Origin: Rhyacophila brunnea
Taxonomy: Eukaryota > Arthropoda > Insecta > Trichoptera > Rhyacophilidae
DNA: 64,000 bases
NCBI GenBank assembly: GCA_022495005.1
Contig: JAGYXB010002036.1
Span: 124,001-188,000, forward strand
Direction of reading: 5' to 3'
Shown here: piece after piece, positions 11,130 through 22,200 of the stretch
Position numbering within the stretch: the first letter of the stretch is position 1
How the letters are laid out: each line of letters begins with the position of its first letter
Translations under genes and position numbers: made by a program
Notes under the pieces: generated by a model
What the model saw: only the letters and a program-made list of their open reading frames with translations
The model's database searches: none
Told to the model about the DNA's origin: nothing

Positions 11130-11563
11130 AATATGTACTATAAAAAGTTTCATGAGAGATATTATTATACAAGTCATATAGAAATAAAGTGACTACCTAG
11201 TATGAAACAGTTCATTGGGATTATCGAGATCAAATGAGAACAATCCCATTATGTCGATTTTAAATGATTGTCATCCAAAGCTGGATCACACAATGGCTCA
11301 AGTCAAACAAATATTTATGGTGACGTGGTGCTCACCATTGAGAAGGCGGAAACGATCGCGTTGGTCAGGAAATGTTTTTCATCTATCAACATAGTGTCGA
11401 TATTAATTCATTTGATTGACTTGAGCCAGAATCGATAAATATAATTTACCTACCTGATCTCATAGATTCTCGTGGTCTTTCAGTATTGTTGTAATCCGCA
11501 TGGTGGAAGGATGAGGGTATATGTGGATACATGTTGATATTTTTATTTAATTATGTTTATTAA

Positions 11564-12325
11564 GGGCGGACGTGCTCAGCTTGGGTCAAAATTGAGCTTT
11601 TTTTCTATTTTCAAATCATGATCCTGGACATATCTTAAACGCTGTAGATAATCTATTTATATAATTTTGAAGCCTTATTATCCTTTATATTTATCTTAAA
11701 CATTTGATGACTGCATAAAGTATTTTTATTACATAAAATAGTATTCTTTTAAACCTCTCGCTGTAATGTTTTAGAATATAGTCATATTTCAGTACATAAA
11801 TGTGCAGCGGTGTTAAGATTTTTTACATTTATTAATTTTTAAACGCATTTATAAAACCATGAGTATAATTTATATCTACAATATTAAAGTGAAATATTTA
11901 CGATAAAAAATTATATTGATAATCTCTGTGATCCTAAATGTGACAAGAATTGGGCATTTTATTATTTAAAAAATGGGCAAGATTAACACATTTGAAGATA
12001 ATTCTAAAGATATCAATTATAAGCTATGTTTTTGACCATTCAAGTGTGATAAACATTCTATGAATAATGATTGCTTTATAATTGTTATTGACCTAAGAAT
12101 AAGGTAGTGTTTTTTTGAAATACGTCATTTCTTTTGGCTTTCGCCAGTGGTTAAGCTACAACATACGGCCGTAGCCATAAATTGACAAATTATAATTGAA
12201 GTAGGGAGTAAAATGATGTTAACGCGCGTATTTGAACATGTACAGTTTAAAAAAAATCGGTTAGAATATATTAGAATAAAAATAGAACTAAAGCTCCATT
12301 TTGACCTACGCTGAGCATGTCCCCC
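11564..12325. mobile_element. family B TTAA element, single-armed form
   Basis: The element begins right after TTAA (11560-11563) with GGGCGGACGTGCTCAGC and ends near 12325 with the inverted copy, GCTGAGCATGTCCCCC. The right-hand TTAA is lost (ATCAA follows). The ~690 bp interior matches one arm of the palindromic element at 45576-46953, including the block CATACGGCCGTAGCCATAAA. After that block this copy goes almost straight to its short right terminal repeat, so the second long arm is absent. TTAA use suggests a piggyBac-like mechanism. No protein is encoded. Confidence 0.72.
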
Positions 12326-15300
12326 ATCAAACCATTACTTATAACTTGTTTGGCTTATTCTGTGATTTAGAGTACGAATATTAGCTTTCAAAATTCATTT
12401 CGAGAACAAATTAAGAACATTGACCAATTTATGATATTTGATCTTAGGGGTTTCAAGTTATGGGATTGATAGTTTGTGTACACAGTGCTTGTTTCAGTTT
12501 AGTCTAACTTTAGATTGGGTGGCAAGTAATTAAAATTTAAAATGACCTCCTTGAATAACGCAAGAGAGAGAGAGTTTTGACGCCAATGCTGTATTTGGAT
12601 AATAAAATTATATTATTTTGATATTTGAAAATACTACTATACAGAAATTACTGAATCTAGAAGGTGCATTTTTTTTTTTAAATTACGTGCTATATATTAA
12701 AAAAAAGTGGATGTAGTATAGTAGAATGATAATAGAAAAGGAGTTTAATAATTGTAATGGACAATAGTTAAACATGAAGTGCCAACTAATTTAATCGATA
12801 GAACATGAATAAAGTACTAGTTAATCTCAAAGTGTATAGCTTCGGCTTTCTGCCAACTTGATCTTCTGCAAGGATTGCTTTATATCATTATCTACCTCGA
12901 ATAAACTGTCATTTGTAATCTCGTTTGAAATAAGAAATTATAATTTTGGGCGCCTTACAGTTGTGTATTTTACATGTTAAAATTAGCAATGAAAAATAAG
13001 AACAAAGCGTATTTTGTTAAAATAGTTATTTAATTATACACAACAACATTTACGTAAGTACAACAAGCGTACTACATAGAAATTTAGAATTGATACAAAA
13101 AAATAGAATTTTAACATAACATTGAGAATATCTTTGATAGATGAGAGATATCTTTGATGAGTTTTTAAATGGTTCAAATTGTACTTAACTTTATTTTAAA
13201 TGATGGCGGCATTGCAATTGGGCTGGAACTTGTTGTTAAAAACATACTTCCCGTTCCGAAGAGGGAAGCATTTTTAAATGGCGTGGAACTGTTTCTATAC
13301 GTTAACCGGTGACGTCCGAACTGTATTGATTCTAATCTTGGAGTGAAGATCTTACGGCGGAAATAAGTTGTTTGTTATTTCCCCTTCCATGTGATTGTTG
13401 TAGCGTAGGCTTTAAAAAGGCGGGAAGACTCTTCATTTGTCGGATTGTAACGGTTTACTGTTTTAAGGGCAGGGTTGACACACACTGTTAACAAGGTTGT
13501 ACCAAATTTATGTTGTTAATTAATTGACATTATTTATTTAAGTTTGCGTTTAAATTGTAGACATGTCACATGACATGTAACATGACAATCGTTCATGGTT
13601 TTTTTGAAGTCCAGGTGTACTAGAAGTAAATATGTTTTGCTATGTTATATCTAATTATATTATATGTTACTAAATTTATTTTTAAGAAAGCAATGTAAGT
13701 AAGACAGTATAATATATTATAAACAGTGTACATTGGCCAACAAAAAATACAAATTTTACCAAGTCGTCACAATAATATATTATGTTCTGATCATGTAATA
13801 TTCCTTAGTATAATAATGTTTACGTTTACAAAGATAAACTAATAAACACATTAAAATTACCTGGTTGAGCTTTTTAAGTGGACTGTAATTATTTTAAGGG
13901 AAGATGAGGAGGTCGGATCTAGGGGTGGGGGCGATAGAACATAGTGGCAGACACTGAACTTTGTGAAAATGGATGATGGCTCCGTGGTCTGGTTTCAACT
14001 TTCGCTCGCGTGGTGTTGTTGTTTTGGGTCACCTGGTTAATACACTCACGCACTTTGTGACACATTTTTATGGATTATATGTGAGGGTGTGTGAATGATG
14101 ATGATTATGAATTAGTCTGTATCTATTGAGTCAATCACTTAAGCGACGGAAAGATATTAGTCCGCTATCGAGATGCAACTCAATGTCTCTTTACAACACG
14201 GTCTCTCATGACGCATAATTGCTTATACATTGTGTGGTGACAATAATACTGGGGATTAGGAGGTAGGTGATGAGATAGGGAATGGAATGGGAATATAAAT
14301 GGCCCAACCATTACCTATGATATCTTTAATTATGTCAAAACCAACCAAAAAAAGCAATCGACTAAAAAAATATGGAATTCATAAAAAAATTTAAAATTGT
14401 AGATACTGCCTTATGCATAGTTTGTAAAAAAAATAACGTCTTTTCCTTTTACATAAATTTATAAATAATTAGTATACTATATTGATACTTTCTTACACAT
14501 CATTCATGCTTCATTTTATGAGCATAGAGTAAGCACAAGGTCGAGCAGTATCCATCGATCTAGTACCATGTTCTACGCGTCTTGCCATATCAACCCTTCT
14601 ACATCAATATAGATCGCTCTTGTAGCATTTCTACAGAATGAAGTAAGATAGACCATAATCTGATGGGCTGTGAACATACGTCAATGGATAATGAAACAAT
14701 ATTGGAATATTTTTTTCATCATACAATTTTGTCTGTAACAAACTACAATATTACGAGTAGGTACTAAGTACCATCAACACAAAAGATGATATTTTGTTGT
14801 TACGAAAAATATATACGGCATTCTATCATATATTTAATATAACGTACAGAATATGTGGCGTGAAAATGGGTTTTTATTTATAGCTCTGTAAGGATACCAT
14901 TTCATTTTTATGTGCGTTACGAATGATATCGATAAAATTGTATTTATTTACTACAATGTAAGTGAGTGTTAGGTAAAGCTATCTTTCACCAAATCACATG
15001 AATTTATCTCATATTCAATTTATATAAATAAAATCAGTTAAATAAAAATTTAAGAAAAACCTTGTATGAAAATTGAAATAATATAGTAAAACTTTGTCAT
15101 TGCACAAAAAAACTAAAAAAATAATCCAAATGAAGGTAAAGACCATTAATTTTATGTTTAAATTTTTTTTTAAATGCAATTTTAATGCACATTAAAAAAT
15201 CTCAACGAACTATTTAAAAAATTAAAGTGATAAATAATCGTATATTTTTCGTACTCACTTTATAGAAGTAGGTAATTATTTCATTATTTTGTAGTAATTT

Positions 15301-15984
15301 TGTTTTTTGATATATTTAGAAAATAAGTCGCTAGTAATTGAACTATGATCGGAATATTATCTCTCTACAAAAATGATTTGAAATTTTGAGTATTTTTGTG
15401 CCATTTTTTTTATTGGTTTGATCAAAAACTTTATAAGTAGTAAGTAGATAAACAAAAATTACATTACTAAAAAACTCTGTTTCTACTCTAAAAACAAATC
15501 ATCATAATCAATTAATTATTGTTAGTTTCTTAGCACGAAAATTGTGAACAAAAATACGATTAATTTAGATTTAATACACCAAATTGATTATTTAAAATAT
15601 CATTACAACTTAGATTCTTAAATTTGTATCAGCGACCGCATTACAAATCATTTTGTAACTATTGGACAGTCACAATTATTAATGATACTAAACTTATTTG
15701 TGTTATATTTTCTAATTAAATTTTGAAAAAAATACACACTTTATATTACATATTATATTACACAATATAACACTATTACATTACTATAGAATTATAGTAT
15801 TTAGGCAAGTATGAACTTCTATTAACAGAGATTATAAAATTATTATAAAATAGTATTTAATTTTTAGTCAGGTTAAATTTCATCAGGATATCTGTGTTAC
15901 ATTATTTATTCAACCTAACTTACATCATTTAGTGAACGAATAACTCACTTACTTATATTAAAATAAACCAATCTTCTTTTTTAT
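12326..15984. other. unannotated AT-rich stretch
   Basis: No reading frame with a recognisable motif. The block 13200-13470 is GC-richer, and 13860-14080 weakly resembles 3780-3960. A GA-rich microsatellite of a few units lies near 12563. The rest looks like unstructured non-coding DNA. Confidence 0.4.
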
Positions 15985-16215
15985 TTTGTACATGTCCGCC
16001 ACTTATTATGAGTATATTATGGACACTATACGATGCCTCCAACAATCCTTGTAGCTCACTTGTCTTTTTGCATCCTCCCATTCCATGCTAGTATCCTACA
16101 GCTATGCCGTATATACTCTGTGAATGGTATTAGGCGGCTTACCAGGTCACCAAAATGCAGTTGGTTTGAAAAAAGGAAAACCAGTTTTAAATTTTCTTAA
16201 GGCAACTATACTATA
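15985..16215 (-). pseudogene. worn LINE 3' fragment
   Basis: The segment aligns by eye with 2986-3230 and 29776-29990: a CATGTCCGCC-like start, the landmark TATGGACACtaTACGATGCCTCCAA (shared with GGACACCACGCGGCGCCTCCAA), and further matches through ATTAGGCGGCTTACCAG. It is therefore a diverged copy of the same LINE 3' end on the minus strand, without an intact frame. Confidence 0.55.
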
Positions 16216-16329
16216 TAGTAGGGCGAGGTCCTACGTCACTTTTAACATGTATCTATTTTACCACTCGCCGTGACACTGGCGTTAAAATAACAATCTGTGC
16301 ACAAATACCAGCCGAGCGGCTGAAGATTA

Positions 16330-16379
16330 TCGAAGTTAAACAACATTGCGCGCGGATAGTACTTGGATGGGTAACCGCT
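16330..16379 (+). rRNA. 5S rRNA-derived fragment
   Basis: About 50 bases match the middle and 3' half of eukaryotic 5S rRNA with roughly six differences: ATCGAAGTTAAACAAC, then GCGCGG, then TAGTACTTGGATGGGTAACC. This is the 5S internal promoter region. The 5' third and the final ~20 bases are missing, so it is not a functional gene. It is either a 5S pseudogene or the head of a 5S-derived (SINE3-like) element. The flanks do not show a clear SINE tail. Confidence 0.7.
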
Positions 16380-16624
16380 TTTTATTACTAATATGGATTT
16401 CTTAAATTATTAATTTATATTCCAATTTATTTTTTAACAAAAAAAACGTCAATAAGTGAATAGTATTTTAACCTAAGTAAGACTATAAGTAAGTGAATAC
16501 ATATTGTAATATGCAAAATAACATTTTGACATTTTATTATTAATATGTTAATGATTTATTCATCAATACCTGCTTAGGATGAAAAATTATTGACGATAAA
16601 AAATATTATTCTATCTATAAAATA

Positions 16625-16663
16625 TTTAAAATTGTGTATGGTTTAATGGCATAATTTTAGATA
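16625..16663. repeat. 39 bp direct repeat, left copy
   Basis: It matches 16815-16853 with one difference (TTTAATGGC versus TTTGATGGC). The two copies bracket the tRNA-like sequence. Confidence 0.8.
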
Positions 16664-16687
16664 TTTTTTTCATATGAAAAAATAACG

Positions 16688-16764
16688 CGTCTGGGTGGGT
16701 TCGAATCACCGACCCTTCGGTTGGTAGCCGAACGCTTTGCCTTTGCACCAACGGTTACCGCGGG
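16688..16764 (-). repeat. tRNA-like sequence between direct repeats
   Basis: On the minus strand there is a perfect A-box (TGGTGCAAAGG), then a 5 bp anticodon stem TTCGG/CCGAA around a 7 base loop CTACCAA. A T-arm follows around TTCGAAC with four of five stem pairs. The acceptor stem does not close, so a working tRNA is unlikely. The block sits between two 39 bp direct repeats (16625-16663 and 16815-16853), far longer than a SINE target duplication. Confidence 0.5.
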
Positions 16765-16814
16765 AATAGTGACAATTTTACGGTATAAATATTAACTGCG
16801 AACGTTCTAAAATT

Positions 16815-16853
16815 TTTAAAATTGTGTATGGTTTGATGGCATAATTTTAGATA
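16815..16853. repeat. 39 bp direct repeat, right copy
   Basis: Partner of 16625-16663. Confidence 0.8.
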
Positions 16854-17540
16854 GATATAAATAAATGAATATTTTTTTACTATTATCTAATATGACTTGG
16901 ATTTAGGGTTTAATTTAATTTTAAAAAGTAGCAAACACTATCTACATCAGTGGTCGGTAACTGTCAATTGCTCTCAGAGATATACATGTTCCAATGTACT
17001 TCCGTGTGGCGGAGGTACTCAGCATCAGGCTACTGATGCATTTCTACCTTTAGCTAATTACATGTCGATACATTTTTTTTTACTCTCAATGTGATAAAAG
17101 CTGGGCATTAACAAATATTTCTCATAAAAGACATTTTGATACCACGCGAACTTTATTGTTAATAGATAGCAAGGCCAAATATCAAATTTAATGTCGATCA
17201 TATTTATTAAGTTACATAATGTCGTTTCTCCTTTGATTGATGTTTTGAAATACCCCAATCACAACATAATCTTCAACCAATCGATTAAGAAGGCTTTGTC
17301 ACAATATTCAATAAGGGAACTTATCCCATCTGATAACTTGAGTAGAATAATCGCATTAGACTGATGCGTCGTTAAAAGTGATATTAATTACTCGTCTAAT
17401 CTCGTAGATGAGTAACAATATGCCATTCATTTGACTTGATATTTTTTGAATATCCTAACCATAAAAATGAGAAAACATCGACAACTATTATTTTTGACAA
17501 GCTATTAACACGATCTCTGGCTGCTCAACGAACGATTTTT
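16854..17540. other. unannotated stretch
   Basis: No feature supported. Open frames at 16897-17094 and 17436-17624 lack motifs, and the second overlaps a family A repeat. Confidence 0.45.
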
Positions 17541-18027
17541 ACCACGTTTTTATTAGCTCATATTCTTGTTTGTCCGGTGGTTGTTTATCCAGTACAAATC
17601 TTGAATCGATTTTTTCCCAACTAGTTAGACATTTGAAACTTTTAAAATATATCAGAACACGATGCCAATGCATTGTTTTAATACTTTTAGCCATTTTTAA
17701 GGAGAATTGAATTCATTTTCAGTTAATTCTGTTTTGTATGAAAAGTTATTTCAGAAGAAATCCGTAATCCAATCCACTATTATTGGTTGCTAAGGGAGTG
17801 GTCCTAGCAACTAAAATATTAATATATACGTGCGTTACTATGGAAATCAAAATGACATTTCAGTATTCTACATTTATTTGTTTGTTGCAAACTAGCAAAA
17901 AAATGATTTGTTGACAATTGCCTTATTTGTCTTGAATTATTAATACATATAATTGACAAGTTTAAATGATTCAATATAATATTTAAAAACGTGGTATATA
18001 AAAAGTTCTTTTTATCTTGTAATTATT
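17541..18027 (+). repeat. family A interspersed repeat, copy 2
   Basis: A full-length ~487 bp copy with all family landmarks, from ACGTTTTTATTAGCTC to CTTTTTATCTTGTAATTATT. It contains the segment missing from copy 1 (CATTTTCAGTTAATTCTG). Non-coding. Confidence 0.8.
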
Positions 18028-18850
18028 TATTAATAATATCAACTAACAGGATCAATCACTGAGGAATATAGATAGGTATACATTATTACATGAAATAAAA
18101 TGAATGGACGCAAAAACAGACGGATCCAGAAAACATAATTGAATCAAATATTAAATACAGTTGAGTTGAGTAAAAAATACAGTTAGTATTTGAAATGAAT
18201 GAAAAATTTAATACACAAAAAATATAATATATAAATAAAGGACAGACATTAACAGTATAGTTATACAGTAATTATAAATGGTAAGTTTTAGAACTTCCCA
18301 ATTTAAAACAGGCGAGAAAACAAAACAGTTCCACTCTATCACTATGATAATTCATAGTTCTGCAGAGTCTAGCAATTGGACAAACGTAGATTTGTTTTAT
18401 ATAAATATTTGAATAATATGTATAAATGAAAAGATGTGAGGCCGAATATTGATATTAGGCGTGATTAACTAATTTTTTGATAGTAATTTGGTGATAATAT
18501 GAGTGATTATTAATTAGTTTAAAGATTAAAATAAGGTCAGAAAAAGTACGGCCGATTGCTATAAGTTGAATTTTAAAATAGGCTTTTAGAATATTTCTTT
18601 ATAATTTATTCATGGTAGCATCATTTTACGATCTTAACATACTAAGCTTGAATTATTTACTTTCACCACAGTAACTATACCCACCGCAAGTAGAACATAT
18701 CGCGACGGGAACATTGAGATGTCATTACCTTGGTTACTCAAGGCGTTTGTATAAAATAGGTAACCAATGTAATCCCAGGACTATGCATTCCACTCGCCGT
18801 GAGTATAATGGAATAAATGCGCTGTAGAAATGCGGTCTTGTGGCATGATA
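18028..18850. other. unannotated AT-rich stretch
   Basis: Nothing supportable seen. Confidence 0.5.
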
Positions 18851-18858
18851 CTGTAAAT

Positions 18859-19748
18859 CAGCGCTATCCAACTTCTTTTAGGCCGCGGGCCATTTTTTTC
18901 TTTAGCAAACATTTCGGGGCCAAAGAGGATATGTAAATGAAAAGTCAGTTAACGTCAATTATTCAAAAGTTATTTTTTTATACAAAAAATAAAACAAAAA
19001 TAACACATAACTAGAAATAATAAAAACAATAATAGTATTAAATATTTTAATTATTTTTTTTGTAAATCATAAATTAATTTCGTTTACAAAACAAAGATTA
19101 TACTTATACGTACTTATAAGTTATTTAATGGGAGCATTGTGGCTTTAGTTGTTGAGCAACAATTTCTTTTATGTCAATATCAACATTTGTTATGGCAAAT
19201 CTAATTATATTTTCAAGCGTGGAGTCCTTCAAGCTGTTTCTATAGTTTGATTTTATGTATTTAATGTCAGAGAAGGCACGCTCGCAGATATATTATGTAC
19301 TTCCGAACATAGAAATAATTTGAAGTCCAAAATCTCTCATTAGGTATTTTTCTGTATTCAAAAGTTTGAACACTTCTATTTTAGTTGTCCCACTAGATGC
19401 AATAAATGGGTCAGTCTGAAAGTCGCATAATTCCAATTGATATTTAGGATCAACAGGGCTAATATCGATATTGAATGGATCACTGTAGCCAGATGAATAA
19501 AACAAATTAGTCATATTTATTTATTTGTAACGCAATATTTACATTTTTTATAACTTCTCAAAATTTTCCTTAACAAATTTAAGTTTTTTTCAAGCCGGAA
19601 TATTAAGCAGTATATTTCTTTGTTTTGAAAAAGTACTTTTAATATTTAGTATAAAAATGAAATGTTTGTGTATGATAGGTAATTCTCTCCCCAATGTTTG
19701 ATGAAACATTTGTAGTACAGCTCGCGGGCCGCCAGTTAGACAGCGCTG
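18859..19748 (-). mobile_element. hAT element with transposase tail
   Basis: The 890 bp element has inverted ends CAGCGCTATCCAAC and, reversed from the right, CAGCGCTGTCTAAC, each followed by a GGCC-rich block. A perfect 8 bp target duplication, CTGTAAAT, lies at 18851-18858 and 19749-19756. It retains the last part of a transposase on the minus strand (see 19125-19514) and lacks the rest, so it is an internally deleted copy. Confidence 0.92.
19125..19514 (-). pseudogene. hAT transposase C-terminal dimerisation domain
   Basis: The minus-strand frame from 19514 reads through a typical hAT C-terminal region. The QLELCDFQ segment is followed by DFGLQIISMFGST, one in-frame TAA, then YICERAFSDIKYIKSNYR and NSLKDSTLENIIRFA, ending at a natural stop at 19125-19127. 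The pattern F-G-S-T-Y-x-C-E-x-x-F-S-x-x-K-x-I-K-S-x-Y-R-x-x-L is the dimerisation motif of hAT transposases. Only about 130 of the usual 600 or so residues remain. A single stop in the most conserved motif, with good flanking sequence, suggests moderate age. The frame lies inside the hAT element 18859-19748. Confidence 0.88.
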
Positions 19749-19756
19749 CTGTAAAT

Positions 19757-20507
19757 CGTTCAATTATTCATCTATTTGATACCAACACAGATATATTCGC
19801 TTGATTTTTGTTTATTATAAATTATTTGATTATTTTAATTTATTAAATATTTAAAATTTCTCACTGTTTTTTTATATAATACCTAGGTACTGTTTTTTTT
19901 GTTTTATTGCAAATTAAAATATATCAATGACAATATATTTACTTGACCACCATTTTTCAAAATTAATGTAAATGCATATTATTGTTTCAAGTTGATGGAA
20001 CAATGTGTATGGACGTAATTTAAGATTTTCCTAAGTATATTACACGATCAGATTATGTAGGTAGGCTTAGTTTGTTGTCGTGAAGATTATTAATAATTAA
20101 TTTTAATCAATCAATAGAATTATCATGTAACTCCTTAATAGCTACAGACTTAATCGGTATTAATTTTTTTTCATTTAATAAAAACTCTAATACCAAAATT
20201 AAGTATTTACTAAAGACGTCGAAGAAAACGTTCTCTATATAAATTAAGCCTAAATAGGTATATGAAAAATAATACTATCAACAAGAGTACTTGATTTATT
20301 TTGAATTTAAATTCTAATTGATTCGAGTTTTCTATTTTTCCATTTGAGTGATATTTTTTTCGACATCTCAGGCACTATGCGCACTCACCAATAGCAAATA
20401 CACACTGACAATGAATATACGCAATTACTGTTTATATAGCAATGTCATACAATAAAAGAAGGTAATAATCTGATTACCTAAGTATATTCAGGTATAAAAT
20501 TAAATAC
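19757..20507. other. unannotated AT-rich stretch
   Basis: Nothing supportable seen. Confidence 0.5.
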
Positions 20508-20515
20508 TAAATTAT

Positions 20516-20919
20516 GGGTCTAGGACGATTTGGCGCCGGGACAACTGGACGCCACGCAATTTGAAAATAAATAGACGTTAGGTACTTATAGATAGGTACT
20601 TTTAAAAAAAATATTTTATATCATTATTTAAGTATATTTAAATTATTATATTTAGTAGTTGGTGAGAATTTAAATATGTATACGTAAATAATGATTTAAT
20701 CGTGTATATGTTTAAGTTCCAACGAAAAAAGAGTTTTTTATTTTTATATAAAGCCTTAGGCATGGTAATTCTAAATCCGCAATAAAAAAACATTATGTTA
20801 AGAGTAAAATTAATTAAAACTACTAAGTAGTAGATAGAAACCGATTAAAATTCCTAGTCTACGTTCTGTATACGTGTCTACGATAGTGCGGCGCCGGATT
20901 GTCCCGGCGTCCCATTCCC
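20516..20919. mobile_element. TIR element with GGCGCCGGGACAA ends
   Basis: The 404 bp block has inverted ends sharing CGCCGGGACAA (left 20532-20545, right reversed near 20903-20893). It lies between TAAATTAT (20508-20515) and TAAATTAC (20920-20927), a 7 of 8 target duplication. An 8 bp duplication suggests the hAT superfamily. The interior is AT-rich and non-coding. Confidence 0.65.
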
Positions 20920-20927
20920 TAAATTAC

Positions 20928-22084
20928 TAAGTATATAGTAACTAATAACTATATAGCAGAAAAACAAAGAGCTTGCATTTTAATTAAAATTATTAATAAT
21001 TTCCATTTTAGAGTGTTTTAATTAAATAATACGTATATAAAAACATTTAAAAAAATAAGTCAAAGATATTATATTTACAAGAAATAAAATATGCAATTGT
21101 TAAACTCATCCCATTTTTTAATTTTATTTTATGACTACGTTTACAATTAATGTATAATTTATTAAGTTCATGAAGATTTGAGAAGTTTTAATGTACTTTA
21201 GGTTCACTTTAAAAAATATTGATTTATTTAGAAAACATAAATGTCCGCTAGATGGCCCTAGTAGGCAGAGCATTCATTTAGGTTGAGCTGAAATAAAATT
21301 GAGGGGGAAAAACGACAGCACCAAAATGCGCAAAAGGAAACTTAATACATTTCTTACACTTTAAGAACGATTATAAATTCGTACCACGTAGACACCTTAT
21401 CTCTATTGAAAGGGTCATTATAATAATATAATGTAAAACCTAACATCAATTTATATAATATTCACCAGACTTTGAAATATTTTTTGTCATAGGTACTTAT
21501 TTCTATTTGAAAGTTCAGCGAGCTTTCAGTTTATTGATAACTTCAAGTCGAGATATATTGATATAAATGTACTTATGTATAAGTAATTTATTGTGTTCGA
21601 AAAAGCACGTCTCAAATATCTTTCATTTGTGAATGAATAATGTTTTATCGAGACGTTCGAAATACAAATTTCAGTTTCAAGTCTTAATTTAAATTATTGT
21701 TACAACGCTTTGTAATTAAAATGAAAACGCTTTCTGGAATAAAATTAATCAAATTATGCAGTCTGTTTAGACTTTACACAGTTCAGTTGAAGAAAATAAA
21801 ACTACTGCCTGCATGCTGACATAATAATAATATTCATTTACCTAAATATAAAGCATTTAAATCAATATTATATGTACAATTGAACTTAAATCATACAACA
21901 ATTTTTTTAAATACGAGTACAATACCTACTTAATAGATGATTTATTGAATGTTACATTCTCAAATCTTTTGAATTATTCGTTCAATAAAAGAAATAGATT
22001 ATTAAATTATTAGCAAGTGCAAGTACGTGCAACCAGCGTATTTTGCATTAAACTAGGTTTTAAAGTGACTCTATAGAGTGAAGT
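20928..22084. other. unannotated stretch with SINE tail
   Basis: The only recognisable item is a family T tail at about 21935-22005 (ACATTCTCAAATCTT, then AATTATTCGTTCAATAAAAG), matching 63440-63490. Otherwise nothing is seen. Confidence 0.4.
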
Positions 22085-22200
22085 TTATTTTAACAGGTTT
22101 TTATCAGAAATGCATGTTAGCCACTTTCTCAGCAGGGTTACATTGAAAATCAACATGTAAATTTTCCAAACACAAGATGCAAACCCGGTGCTACGTCATT
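22085..22200 (-). repeat. SINE family S fragment
   Basis: A minus-strand relative of the family S body: the + strand order TTAACAGG..., TGTTAGCCACTTTCTCA, then TGTAAATTTTCCAAAC, matches 38480-38600 and the reversed 58495-58735 copy. Head and tail ends are worn. Confidence 0.45.
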
